From an uncultured Paracoccaceae bacterium (GTDB lineage: Bacteria > Pseudomonadota > Alphaproteobacteria > Rhodobacterales > Rhodobacteraceae): 64,000 nucleotides of DNA. Under the pieces are notes generated by a model. It did not search any database, was not told the DNA's origin, and saw nothing but the letters and a program-made list of their open reading frames with translations. A program made the position numbers and the translations under genes. The stretch is taken from assembly GCA_947489705.1 (NCBI GenBank), contig CANLEQ010000014.1:1-64000 (forward strand). The letters run 5' to 3'. Of the stretch, positions 16,025 to 24,252 are shown piece by piece; position 1 is the first letter of the stretch, and every line of letters begins with the position of its first letter.

Positions 16025-17601
16025 GCGGCGGCCCCGCGCCGGCGCAGCCGCGCCAGCAGGGCCAGCGCCGCCACGAGGCCCAGCCATGCGGACGGCAGCG
16101 GAACGGCCGGTAGATCGGGGCGCGGCGTGGGAGGGGGCGTGCCGCCCTCGTCGTCCGGGTCGCCCCCGGTTCCGCCACCGCCACCGGGAAAGAAGCCGCC
16201 CGGAAAGGTGGGGACGGGCGGCGTGCGGCGCGCGCCGCTGTTTCCGCCCACGGGCCCGATGAACGGTTCGCGGACGGAGGGTACGTAGACGGGTCCGACG
16301 GGCATATCGAACGTCTCCGCGGCATCGCCGTCGAAGAGGTTCGTCACCATCTCGAGACCCTCGAGATAGGGACAGGCCGAGGCCGCCGGGTCGCATCCGC
16401 CGACCATCCGGCCGGTCTCGTCCATCGACAGGGCGGGGATCGCGCCCGGCTCCACCAGGAATGCGCCCAGATCGGTGAGCGTGTAGCCCCCCGCGCCGAG
16501 GCCCTTGTCGTATCCCATCCCGAGATCCGCCACGTCCATGCCCGCCGCCGCGGCCAAATCGTTGGCCTCCGGCTCCAGCACGAAGAAATGGATCTCGCCG
16601 CCGCGCGGCCCGTAGGCCAGGATCCGGCCGCGGTCGTCGATCTCGACGGCGCCCGTCAGCGTCACGTCCTCGTAGGCCAGGATCAGGTCGTTGAGATCGA
16701 CCATGCCGGCGATCGTGTCCCACAGGAACGCGCGTTCGCCCCGGTCGGTCGTGATCCGCCCGACGATCTCGGAGGCGTCGTTGATCGCGAGGGCCACGCC
16801 CGAGATCGCGCCCCCGGGCAGCGTGTCGAGATCGCGCACCCCGTCCTCGGCGCTCCAGAGGACGGGGCGGTCGCGGCCGTCGACCGAAAGCGCCCGGCCG
16901 ACCAGCCTGGTCTCGGGGCCGAAGGCGGTGATCTCGGCCAGGCGCATGTCTGGCGCGTCCGCGAGGTCCAGCAGGCCGGCCTCGGGGTCCCAGACGAATC
17001 CGCGCGGCCCGGTCGCATCTTGGGCCAGGCCCGCGACGCGACCCTCCGCGTCGATCGCCCGCGCGTCGAGAAGGACGAGGCCCCCCTCGGGGGCGATCCG
17101 GTCGTTGAGGTCGACCAGCCCCGTCCCGGGCTCCCAGAGAAAGGCGCGCGGCCCCTCTGCCGTCTCGCCCCGGCCCACCACCTGGCCCGCCGCGTTGATG
17201 TCGCGCGCCACGCCCGCCACGGCCCCGCCGGGCAGATCGCCGAGATCGGTGACGCCCGCCGCGTCCCACAAGACGGCATGGCGGCCGCCCGGCACGTCCT
17301 GCGCGCCGACGATCTGGCCTCCTGCGTTCGAGGCATGGGCGACGCTCGCGAGAAACCCCGAAAGCGTGCCCAGATCCTCGGGCCGCGCTCCGCCCGGCGC
17401 GATCCGGAATCCGCGCCGGACCGGCAGCGCGCCGGCGGTGCCGGGATCGGCGAAGATGGCGTTGAGGCCCCGCGCGCTCATCGGGTCTCCTCCGGCCGCG
17501 AGAATCTCATCGACCGAGACGGCGCCGGCCGCGGTGGCCGCGCCGAAGGCGAGGGGGAGAATCACGGCAAGGAGGCGGTTTCTGAACATGATCGCCGCCA
17601 T
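16021..17601 (-). CDS. HAF-repeat surface protein with VPLPA-CTERM sorting tail
   Basis: A 526-residue exported protein. The signal peptide is around MFRNRLLAVILPLAFGAA; an ATG at 17589 is an equally good start. Residues ~60-350 contain about six degenerate repeats of the HAF type, each with a glycine/asparagine turn and an RAFLW or AVLW strand followed by LVDLNDL- or VTDLGDLPGG-like text. A G/P-rich linker (PGGFFPGGGGGTGG) precedes the C-terminal VPLPSAW, a hydrophobic helix and RLRRRG, the VPLPA-CTERM signal recognised by an exosortase. Such proteins are processed at the envelope, often with exopolysaccharide systems. The exosortase itself is not in this window. Confidence 0.82.
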   Translation of the reverse strand: MAAIMFRNRLLAVILPLAFGAATAAGAVSVDEILAAGGDPMSARGLNAIFADPGTAGALPVRRGFRIAPGGARPEDLGTLSGFLASVAHASNAGGQIVGAQDVPGGRHAVLWDAAGVTDLGDLPGGAVAGVARDINAAGQVVGRGETAEGPRAFLWEPGTGLVDLNDRIAPEGGLVLLDARAIDAEGRVAGLAQDATGPRGFVWDPEAGLLDLADAPDMRLAEITAFGPETRLVGRALSVDGRDRPVLWSAEDGVRDLDTLPGGAISGVALAINDASEIVGRITTDRGERAFLWDTIAGMVDLNDLILAYEDVTLTGAVEIDDRGRILAYGPRGGEIHFFVLEPEANDLAAAAGMDVADLGMGYDKGLGAGGYTLTDLGAFLVEPGAIPALSMDETGRMVGGCDPAASACPYLEGLEMVTNLFDGDAAETFDMPVGPVYVPSVREPFIGPVGGNSGARRTPPVPTFPGGFFPGGGGGTGGDPDDEGGTPPPTPRPDLPAVPLPSAWLGLVAALALLARLRRRGAAA

Positions 17602-17727
17602 AGCGCGATCGCCGGGTTCGACGCACGCGTTCCGCGTGTTTTGCCGAAAATTGTAGATAATGATGGGACATTCCTCCGATTGTTGCGATCCGGAGCCCGC
17701 AAGGACGCAAGGAGGCCAGCTCCGATG

Positions 17728-17743
17728 CCGCCCTCGCGGGCGG
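17728..17743 (-). terminator. Possible hairpin downstream of the TRAP operon
   Basis: CCGCCC-tcgc-GGGCGG (17728-17743) lies about 80 bases after the dctM-type stop at 17822, reading leftward. It is short and lacks a U tract, so it is a weak candidate. Confidence 0.3.
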
Positions 17744-17821
17744 ACGCGGCGGGGAATGTCGCAAGGGAAGGTGCATGTCCGGTTCGCGGTCCGGACGGTC
17801 GCGGGGGGCATCGGCCCCCGA

Positions 17822-19090
17822 TCAGCCTCCGATCAGGCCCATCGACAGGATCGACACGAAGCTGATCAGCAGGACGTTGAGAAAGACCACGATCACGAAG
17901 GGCAGGACGTGGCGCGACAGCTGCGCCACCGTCGATCCCGAGATCTGCGACGCGATGAAGAGGTTGAGGCCCACCGGCGGCGTGAACATCCCCATCGCCA
18001 GATTGACCACCATGATCACCCCGAAATGGATCGGGTGGAACCCGAAATTGACCGCGATCGGCAGCAGGATCGGCGTGAAGATGAGGATCGCCGCCGCCGC
18101 CTCGAGGAACATGCCCGCCACCAGAAGCAGCAGGTTCACCAGGATGATGAAGACCCACCAATTGTCGATCGCGCCGATCACGAAATCCGACAGGGCGAGC
18201 GGGATCTGCAGCGTCAGGATGACCCGCCCATAGAGCCCCGCGGCCGCGATGATGCTCAGGATCACCGCCGAGGTCACGGCGGAATCGCGCAGCACCCCGG
18301 GCAGCTCGGCGAGGCGCAGCTCGCGAAAGATCACCCCGCCCACGATCAGCGCATAGACCACGGCGACCACGGCGGCCTCGGTGGGCGTGAAGATCCCGCC
18401 ATAGATCCCCCCGAGCACCAGGATCGGCATCAGCAGCGCCAGGATCCCGCGCTTGAAGGCGACCCAGATCTGCGGCCACGTGCTGGGCTCCTCGGCAACC
18501 ATCGGATGGCGCCGCGCATAGATATACGCATAGATGATGAGCGCGATCGACACGAGGATGCCGGGCAGGATGCCCGCCAGGAACATGTCGCCCACCGACA
18601 CGTTCGCGGCCACCGCATAGAGGATCAGCGGGATGCTCGGCGGGATGATGACCCCGAGCGCGCCCGCGGCCGCCTGGTTGGCCGCGGCGAAGGACGTGCC
18701 GTAGCCCTTGGCGATCATCGCGGGGATCAGGATCGAGCCCACCGCGGCCGTCGTTGCCGTCCCCGAGCCCGAGATCGCCGCGAAGAACAGCGACGTGACG
18801 ATGGCCACCATGGCGAGGCCGCCGGTCATCCCGCCCACCAGCGCGTTCGACAGATCGACGAGCCGGCGCGAGATGCCGCCGCCCTGCATCAGGTATCCGG
18901 CCAGGATGAAGAACGGGATCGCCAGCAGCGGGAAGGAATTGACCGCCCGGATCATCTCCTGCGGGGCGATCAGCATGGGCATGAGGTCGCCCTGCCAGAT
19001 CGTCGCGATCGCGGCGAGGCCCAGGGCGAAGGTGACCGGCACGCCCACGACGAGGAAGGCCACCAGCAGCACGAAGAGAAGCGTCGCCAT
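17822..19090 (-). CDS. TRAP transporter large permease (DctM family)
   Basis: A 422-residue inner-membrane protein with about 12 hydrophobic segments, the usual DctM length. Family motifs are FFAAISGSGTATTAAVGSIL, GYGTSFAAANQAAAGALGVI-type text with IPPSIPLILYA, and GMFTPPVGLNLFIA near the C-terminus. It couples sodium gradient to uptake of a solute brought by the DctP-type protein. The small permease lies 5 bases upstream. The dehydrogenase and BKACE genes next door suggest a 3-hydroxy acid or similar organic acid as substrate. Confidence 0.93.
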   Translation of the reverse strand: MATLLFVLLVAFLVVGVPVTFALGLAAIATIWQGDLMPMLIAPQEMIRAVNSFPLLAIPFFILAGYLMQGGGISRRLVDLSNALVGGMTGGLAMVAIVTSLFFAAISGSGTATTAAVGSILIPAMIAKGYGTSFAAANQAAAGALGVIIPPSIPLILYAVAANVSVGDMFLAGILPGILVSIALIIYAYIYARRHPMVAEEPSTWPQIWVAFKRGILALLMPILVLGGIYGGIFTPTEAAVVAVVYALIVGGVIFRELRLAELPGVLRDSAVTSAVILSIIAAAGLYGRVILTLQIPLALSDFVIGAIDNWWVFIILVNLLLLVAGMFLEAAAAILIFTPILLPIAVNFGFHPIHFGVIMVVNLAMGMFTPPVGLNLFIASQISGSTVAQLSRHVLPFVIVVFLNVLLISFVSILSMGLIGG

Positions 19091-19095
19091 CGGGA

Positions 19096-19590
19096 TCAGG
19101 CCTCGCGCGTCTTGCGCAGCTCATCCGCGAGGATGGCCAGGGCGTTGAGGATGATGAGGCCCGCCCCCACCGGGATCGCCGCATAGAGCCAGGCCATCGA
19201 GACCCGCGTGCTGGGCGCGGTCTGTCCCACGACGCGGCCGGTGATCGAGATCCCCTCGCTCAGCAGGACCCAGGCGAAGACGATCGAACAGATCGCGATG
19301 ACGAGGTTGAGCACGCGCGTGACCTTCGGACCCCCCAGCCCCGTCAGGATGTCGACCGAGATGAGGGTGCCGTGGCGATAGGCATAGGCCGCTCCCAGCA
19401 TGGTCATCCACACCATCGCGAAGCGCGACACCTCCTCGGAGAAGGTGAGCGGGCTGCCCATCACGAACCTCGCGAAGACCTGCCAGGTGATCAGCACGGT
19501 CATCACCGCCAGAAGCGCCGCGAGGATCCAGCCCACGAGCCGGTTGAGCGCGTCGACCCCCCGCACGATGAGGCCTGTTGCTTGCGTCAT
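19096..19590 (-). CDS. TRAP transporter small permease (DctQ family)
   Basis: A 164-residue membrane protein with four hydrophobic segments. The DctQ hallmarks are WQVFARFVMGSPLTFSEEVSRF, MVWMTMLGAAYAYRHGTLISVD and the C-terminal helix that includes AGLIILNALAI. It forms the membrane unit with DctM and lies 5 bases before it. A hairpin separates it from the upstream binding-protein gene. Confidence 0.92.
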   Translation of the reverse strand: MTQATGLIVRGVDALNRLVGWILAALLAVMTVLITWQVFARFVMGSPLTFSEEVSRFAMVWMTMLGAAYAYRHGTLISVDILTGLGGPKVTRVLNLVIAICSIVFAWVLLSEGISITGRVVGQTAPSTRVSMAWLYAAIPVGAGLIILNALAILADELRKTREA

Positions 19591-19633
19591 GGATCCCTCG
19601 CCTTGCTCACCTCCCTCGCGGAGGGTGCCTGGG

Positions 19634-19658
19634 CCCCCGGGCGCGGACCGCCCGGGGG
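19634..19658 (-). terminator. Hairpin between dctP- and dctQ-type genes
   Basis: CCCCCGGGCG (19634-19643) and CGCCCGGGGG (19649-19658) form a perfect 10-bp GC stem with a 5-nt loop between the binding-protein stop (19669) and the small-permease start (19590). It may act as an attenuator or mRNA-stabilising hairpin that keeps the abundant binding protein in excess over the permeases. Confidence 0.5.
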
Positions 19659-19668
19659 GATGCGTCGC

Positions 19669-20694
19669 CTATTCGGCGGGCTCGAAGTTCTGCGCGGCCG
19701 CGACGAGATCCTCGCCCACGGTCGGGGTCCATTTCTCGATGACCGGCTGCACCTTCTCGCGGAACGGCGCGAGGTCGGGATGCGTCACCGTCATGCCGAG
19801 CTCGGCCAGCTGGTCGAGATATTGCGCCTCGAGCCGCTGCGACGCCTCGCGCTGCACCGGAAGCGCGGTCTCGGCCGCGTCGAGCACGATCTGCCGGTCT
19901 TCCTCCGAAAGCTGGTCGAAGAGCTGCCCGCTCATCATCAGCGGCGCCGGCGAATAGACGTGCTGCGTCATGTTGAGGTAATCCTGCACGTCGTAGAAAT
20001 TGACGTCGTAGATCGTGGCCAGCGGATTTTCCTGGCTGTCCATCACGCCCTGCTGGAGCGCGGTGAAGACCTCGGTCCAGGCCATCGGCGAGGGGTTGGC
20101 GCCAAGCGCCTCCCAAGTGTCGACCTGCACGCGGCTTTCCTGGGTGCGGTGGTCGATCCCCTGGAGATCCTCGGGCGTCTCGATCGGGCGGACGTTGTTG
20201 GTCTCGTGGCGGAAGCCGTTCTCCATCCAGGCCAGGATCTGCACGTTCGACTGGTCCTTGAGCTCCTGGGCGAGCTGCGCGCCGTGTTCGCTGTCGAGAA
20301 AGCCGTGGGCGTGTTCGTAATCCTCGAAGATATAGGGCAGGTCGAACAGCATGAAGGAATCGACGAAGCCGCCCATCGGGCCCGTCGAGGTGATGCCCGC
20401 ATCGATGATGCCGAAGCTCATGCCTTCGACGACCTCTCGCTCGGCGCCGAGCGCGTTGTCGTAATGTGGCCGGATCAGCAGGCGGCACTCGGAATTGACT
20501 GCGAGCTCCTCGCCGAATTTCAGCACGCCGATGCCCTGCTGCGATTCGGGGCCCAGCGGCAGGCTGACGTCGAAGATCCGCTCGGCCGCGGCGGGATCGC
20601 AATCGGTGCCCTCGGTATAGGCCTGCTGCGCCATGGCGGGGGCCGCGAGCGACAAAGCGGTCGTGCCCGCGAGAACGGCTAGGATACGTGGCAT
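19669..20694 (-). CDS. TRAP transporter substrate-binding protein (DctP family)
   Basis: A 341-residue periplasmic protein with a signal peptide, MPRILAVLAGTTALSLAAPAMA. GGAGGAGAT precedes the ATG at 20694; the far longer frame upstream is spurious. DctP-type features are the central long helix, DLQGIDHRTQESRVQVDTWE (with the conserved arginine expected to bind a carboxylate) and VFTALQQGVMDSQENPLATI, which is the family signature. It is the first gene of the TRAP operon and is divergent from the GntR regulator at 20884. Confidence 0.92.
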   Translation of the reverse strand: MPRILAVLAGTTALSLAAPAMAQQAYTEGTDCDPAAAERIFDVSLPLGPESQQGIGVLKFGEELAVNSECRLLIRPHYDNALGAEREVVEGMSFGIIDAGITSTGPMGGFVDSFMLFDLPYIFEDYEHAHGFLDSEHGAQLAQELKDQSNVQILAWMENGFRHETNNVRPIETPEDLQGIDHRTQESRVQVDTWEALGANPSPMAWTEVFTALQQGVMDSQENPLATIYDVNFYDVQDYLNMTQHVYSPAPLMMSGQLFDQLSEEDRQIVLDAAETALPVQREASQRLEAQYLDQLAELGMTVTHPDLAPFREKVQPVIEKWTPTVGEDLVAAAQNFEPAE

Positions 20695-20790
20695 CTCGAA
20701 TATCTCCTCCTGGACGGTTCCGGACATTTCTGCCCATCGATCGGCGGCCGCGGATCTCTTTCCTCCCGGACAGCCGTGATATCGCATGCA

Positions 20791-20833
20791 CGGTAATGAC
20801 CGAATCACCCGAGTGTCAACAGATCGGGTAATT
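20791..20833. promoter_or_regulatory. Candidate GntR operator in the TRAP/regulator intergenic region
   Basis: An imperfect 10-bp inverted repeat, AATCACCCGA (20803-20812) and TCGGGTAATT (20824-20833), is separated by 11 bases. The shorter CGGT-aatg-ACCG sits beside it at 20791-20802. Both lie between the divergent TRAP operon and its adjacent GntR-family gene, the usual place for an autoregulated, ligand-released repressor site. Confidence 0.5.
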
Positions 20834-20883
20834 GTTGTTTTTACTGGATTTTGCGGATCTTTCGTGCCAGAAATTTTTCTGAG

Positions 20884-21690
20884 ATGGCACAAGACGTGAT
20901 CACAGATGGGCATGAGCCCAATGCGGAACCCGACATGGGCCCCGGTGCCGAACCGGGCATGGAGTCCGGTGCCGAAGCGTCCCGCGGGGGGTGGTCGCAG
21001 ATCCGCCCCATCGCCTTCGAGGACGGCAAGACCGCCCAGGCCCAGGTCTACGAGACGCTGCGCGGCGCCCTCATGAGCGGGCATCTGCGCCCCGGCGAGG
21101 ACATCAGCCTGCGCCAGGCGGCCGCGACCTTGGGCACCAGCGTGACGCCGGTGCGCGAGGCGCTGCGCCAGCTCGAGATCGAGGGCGGGCTCGAGGTGCA
21201 CGGCCGCAACCGGACCTGCCGCGTGCCGCTGGTGGGGCCCGAGGCGCTGGCCGAGATCCGCGACATCCGCGTGGAGCTCGAGGGGATGGCCACCGAGCGC
21301 GCCGCCGCCCTCGTTACCGCGGCGCAGCTCCGCCTCGTGACCAATGCCTGCCGCCTGATGGAGCGGGCCGCCGGGACCGGCGATGCCGATCTCTACCTGG
21401 AGAACAACTGGCGGTTCCATTCGCTGATCTATCGCGCGGCGCGGCGGCCGCGGCTTCTGGAGATGATCGAGCGGCTCTGGCTCTCGACCGGGCCGCTGGT
21501 GCGGCTGGCATTGTCGAAGCCCGGCCATCTCGACCATTCGATGGAATGCCATTGGCTGGTCGAGCGGGCGCTGCGCAGCGGTGACGCGCCGGCCGCGCGC
21601 AGCGCCATCCTGCGCGACATCACCGGGGCCGCCCGCGACCTCGAGGACGTGCTCGAGACGACACCCACAGATGCGAGGAGACCGCGATGA
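20884..21690 (+). CDS. GntR family (FadR-type) transcription regulator
   Basis: A 268-residue regulator. The N-terminal winged helix has QVYETLRGALMSGHLRPGED, SLRQAAATLGTSVTPVREAL and RQLEIEGGLEVHGRNRTCRV, the GntR hallmark. The C-terminal FCD effector domain is helical, with DLYLENNWRFHSLIYRAAR (metal/ligand His) and HSMECHWLVERAL. An unusual ~45-residue N-terminal extension rich in G, E, P and A precedes the DNA-binding domain. A TTG at 20851 is an alternative start. It precedes the dehydrogenase and BKACE genes and is divergent from the TRAP operon, so it probably controls both in response to the transported acid. Confidence 0.9.
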   Translation: MAQDVITDGHEPNAEPDMGPGAEPGMESGAEASRGGWSQIRPIAFEDGKTAQAQVYETLRGALMSGHLRPGEDISLRQAAATLGTSVTPVREALRQLEIEGGLEVHGRNRTCRVPLVGPEALAEIRDIRVELEGMATERAAALVTAAQLRLVTNACRLMERAAGTGDADLYLENNWRFHSLIYRAARRPRLLEMIERLWLSTGPLVRLALSKPGHLDHSMECHWLVERALRSGDAPAARSAILRDITGAARDLEDVLETTPTDARRPR

Positions 21691-21727
21691 CCCGATCCCA
21701 CCGGACGACGACCGAAAGGCGCGCGCC

Positions 21728-22672
21728 ATGACCGGACCCGAACGCATCGGCGTGCTGGGCGCGGGGCTGATCGGCCAGGCCTGGGCGATCGTCTTCGCCC
21801 GCGGCGGCCACGACGTCGCGCTGACCGATATCGACGCGGGCGTCACCGCCGCCGCGCGCGACCGCATCGCCGCCACGCTGGAGGATTTCCGCGCCGCGGG
21901 CCTCATTGACGACCCCGCCGCGATCCTCGCGCGCATCGCCTGCCACGACGACGTGGCCGCGGCGATGGCGCAGGCGACCTACGTGCAGGAATGCGGCCCC
22001 GAGAACGTCGCGATCAAGCGCGACATCTTCGCCGAGCTCGAAGGAATGACATCGACGGGTACCATCCTGGCGAGCTCCACCTCGGGCATCGTCGCCTCCG
22101 AGTTCAACACCGGCATGCGCGACCGCTCCCGCGCGCTCGTGGCGCATCCGGTCAACCCGCCCTCGATGGTGCCGCTCGTCGAGGTGGCGCCGTCGCCCGA
22201 CACGGCCGAGGAGGCGACCGCCCGCACCATGGCCCTGATGGAGGCGGTGGGCCAGTCGCCGATCCTGGTGCGCCGCGAGATCGAGGGCTTCGTGCTCAAC
22301 CGCCTGCAGGGCGCGCTGCTCAACGAGGCGCTGCGGCTCTTCGGCGAGGGCTATGCCTCGGCCGAGGATATCGACCGCGCCGTGCGCGACGGGCTCGGCC
22401 GCCGCTGGGCCTTCATGGGCCCGCTCGAGACGATCGACCTGAACGCGCCGGGCGGTGCGGGCGATTACGCGACGCGCTACGGGCCGATCTATGCCCGCGT
22501 CGATGCGCGCCGCGACGGCGACCCCTGGGACAGGGCGGTGATCGACCGCCTGGTCGCCGAGCTGCGCGAGGCCCGGCCGCAGGACGCGCTGAAGGAGCGC
22601 CAGAACTGGCGCGACCGCCGGCTGATGGCGCTGACCGCGCATCTCGACGCCGCCGGGACGCAAGACACCTGA
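21728..22672 (+). CDS. 3-hydroxyacyl-CoA-dehydrogenase-type NAD enzyme (carnitine/gulonate dehydrogenase-like)
   Basis: A 314-residue dehydrogenase with a Rossmann NAD site IGVLGAGLIGQAWAIVFARG and catalytic HPVNPPSMVPLVEV (H-x-x-N-P-P), followed by the helical C-terminal domain. The length and the HPVNPP motif are shared with L-carnitine 3-dehydrogenase, L-gulonate 3-dehydrogenase and lambda-crystallin, which oxidise a 3-hydroxy group on a free acid. The next gene cleaves 3-oxo acids, so the likely reaction is 3-hydroxy acid to 3-oxo acid. Carnitine is one possible substrate, but no thioesterase for betainyl-CoA is nearby. AAGG lies upstream of the ATG. Confidence 0.87.
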   Translation: MTGPERIGVLGAGLIGQAWAIVFARGGHDVALTDIDAGVTAAARDRIAATLEDFRAAGLIDDPAAILARIACHDDVAAAMAQATYVQECGPENVAIKRDIFAELEGMTSTGTILASSTSGIVASEFNTGMRDRSRALVAHPVNPPSMVPLVEVAPSPDTAEEATARTMALMEAVGQSPILVRREIEGFVLNRLQGALLNEALRLFGEGYASAEDIDRAVRDGLGRRWAFMGPLETIDLNAPGGAGDYATRYGPIYARVDARRDGDPWDRAVIDRLVAELREARPQDALKERQNWRDRRLMALTAHLDAAGTQDT

Positions 22673-22693
22673 CAGGACGGGAGGAACATCCAC

Positions 22694-23626
22694 ATGCCGC
22701 AACCCAACAAGGTCATCATCACCTGCGCCATCACGGGGGCGATCCACACGCCCTCGATGTCGCCGCATCTTCCGGTGACGCCCGGGGAGATCATCGACGC
22801 CGCCATCGCCGCCGCCGAGGCCGGCGCCGCGGTCCTGCACCTGCATGCGCGCGACCCCGAGACCGGCAAGCCCACGCAGGACCCGCGCGCCTTCGAGGCG
22901 TTCCTGCCGCAGATCAAGCAGGCGACCAACGCGGTCATCAACCTCACCACCGGCGGCAGCCCGCATATGAGCGTGGAGGAACGGATGCGGCCGGCGACGG
23001 AATTCAAGCCCGAGCTCGCCTCGCTCAACATGGGGTCGATGAATTTCGGGCTCTTCCCGATGCTGGACCGGTTCCAGGACTTCGAGCACGACTGGGAGCG
23101 CGAGCATCTGGAGAAAAGCCGCGACCTCGTGTTCAAGAATACGTTCCGCGACATCGAGACGATCCTTAAGCTCGGCAACGAGAACGGCACCCGGTTCGAG
23201 TTCGAGTGCTACGACGTGAGCCACCTCTACAACCTCAAGCATTTCGTGGATCGCGGCCTCGCGCGCACGCCGCTCTTCGTGCAGACCGTGTTCGGCCTGC
23301 TGGGCGGGATCGGCGCGCATCCCGAGGACGTGGCCCATATGCGCCGCACGGCCATGCGCCTCTTCGGCGACGAGTATCGCTGGTCGGTGCTGGGGGCGGG
23401 CGCGGCCCAGATGCGGATCGCGGCGCAATCGGCGGCGATGGGCGGCAATATCCGCGTAGGCCTCGAGGATTCGCTCTGGATCGGCCCCCGGAAGCTCGCC
23501 GAGAGCAACGCCCAGCAGGTCGAGAAGGCCAGGACCCTGCTGGAAAGCCTCTCGCTCGAACCCGCGACGCCCGACGAGGCGCGCGAGATCCTGTCGCTCA
23601 AGGGCGCCGACAAGGTCGCCTTCTGA
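22694..23626 (+). CDS. Beta-keto acid cleavage enzyme (BKACE, DUF849)
   Basis: A 310-residue TIM-barrel enzyme. The metal-binding H-x-H is in AAVLHLHARDPETGKPT, and VINLTTGG, ELASLNMGSMNFG and NIRVGLEDSLWIG are BKACE motifs. The family condenses a beta-keto acid with acetyl-CoA to give acetoacetate plus a new acyl-CoA. It lies 21 bases after the dehydrogenase, with GGACGGGAGGAAC upstream of the ATG, and the pair forms a short pathway: hydroxy acid oxidation, then cleavage. Length and motifs are complete. Confidence 0.9.
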   Translation: MPQPNKVIITCAITGAIHTPSMSPHLPVTPGEIIDAAIAAAEAGAAVLHLHARDPETGKPTQDPRAFEAFLPQIKQATNAVINLTTGGSPHMSVEERMRPATEFKPELASLNMGSMNFGLFPMLDRFQDFEHDWEREHLEKSRDLVFKNTFRDIETILKLGNENGTRFEFECYDVSHLYNLKHFVDRGLARTPLFVQTVFGLLGGIGAHPEDVAHMRRTAMRLFGDEYRWSVLGAGAAQMRIAAQSAAMGGNIRVGLEDSLWIGPRKLAESNAQQVEKARTLLESLSLEPATPDEAREILSLKGADKVAF

Positions 23627-23630
23627 GGCC

Positions 23631-23657
23631 GGGGGGCGGTGCGCCGCGCCGTCCCCC
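23631..23657 (+). terminator. Hairpin ending the BKACE operon
   Basis: GGGGGGCGG (23631-23639) pairs with CCGTCCCCC (23649-23657) through a 9-bp stem including one G-T wobble and a 9-nt loop, directly after the BKACE stop and followed by TCTTG. It lies between convergent genes. Confidence 0.5.
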
Positions 23658-23684
23658 TCTTGCCCGAAATTCCGCTATGCGGGA

Positions 23685-24146
23685 CTAAACCGCCGTTCCA
23701 CGCCGGGAATACTTCGGCAGACGGTGCGTTATACGCAGCCCATCCCGCATGTTCATCCCGAGCAGTGTGAGGTTTGCGGCTCCGGCCACGAGTTCGGTGG
23801 CTTGCACTGCGTAGAACGTCGTATCGAGATCACCTATTCTTGCCTTCACGGACAAGAACAACGCTGCGGGGATCAGGATCAGTACGCCGTTCCCCGCGAT
23901 GATCCGCATCCGCCGCATTTTGCGCCCGACGATCCCGCCCCTGCGGCCACTGGACCGGATTGCGCCGGTCGCGCCGGTGGCCGCAAGGGCCGGGACGAGC
24001 AACAGGAACCCCCAGGGAATTGCTGTCTTTACAGCGACGATCTGCGCTGCGTTGCCGAAGAGCTCAGCGATGACGGTCGATACCCAGAATGTCGCGATCA
24101 ACAAGGTCGCGATGCTTCCGGCGATGGGATGGACGAGTTTGGACAT
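23685..24146 (-). CDS. Four-helix membrane protein of unknown function
   Basis: A 153-residue protein with four hydrophobic segments at about residues 7-30, 40-60, 83-102 and 112-135. The start MSKLVHPIAGSIATLLIATF, with an H-P at the first membrane helix, resembles small uncharacterised proteobacterial membrane proteins. It is divergent from a MarR-family gene, and the intergenic region carries two palindromic operators, so MarR very probably controls it. No catalytic motif is visible. Confidence 0.65.
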   Translation of the reverse strand: MSKLVHPIAGSIATLLIATFWVSTVIAELFGNAAQIVAVKTAIPWGFLLLVPALAATGATGAIRSSGRRGGIVGRKMRRMRIIAGNGVLILIPAALFLSVKARIGDLDTTFYAVQATELVAGAANLTLLGMNMRDGLRITHRLPKYSRRGTAV

Positions 24147-24196
24147 GACGCGGTTCCGTGATGTGCCCGGCCCGAACGAATCGTGGGCCCGCTAAT

Positions 24197-24233
24197 AGAA
24201 TAGCATGCTATTCTTATTTGCATAGCTTGCTAT
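24197..24233. promoter_or_regulatory. Two palindromic MarR operators
   Basis: AGAATAGCATGCTATTCT (24197-24214) is a perfect 18-bp palindrome, and ATAGCTTGCTAT (24222-24233) repeats its core with a 2-base centre. The two centres are 22 bp apart, about two helical turns, so two dimers would sit on the same face. The sites lie between the divergent membrane-protein and MarR genes. Confidence 0.65.
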
Positions 24234-24252
24234 TTCGTCTTACCGTTCTGGC

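Noticed and set aside
17660-19186. A 508-codon + strand frame opposite the TRAP permeases
   Set aside because: It is rich in R, D, H and Q, lacks hydrophobic cores, and lies opposite clear DctM and DctQ genes.
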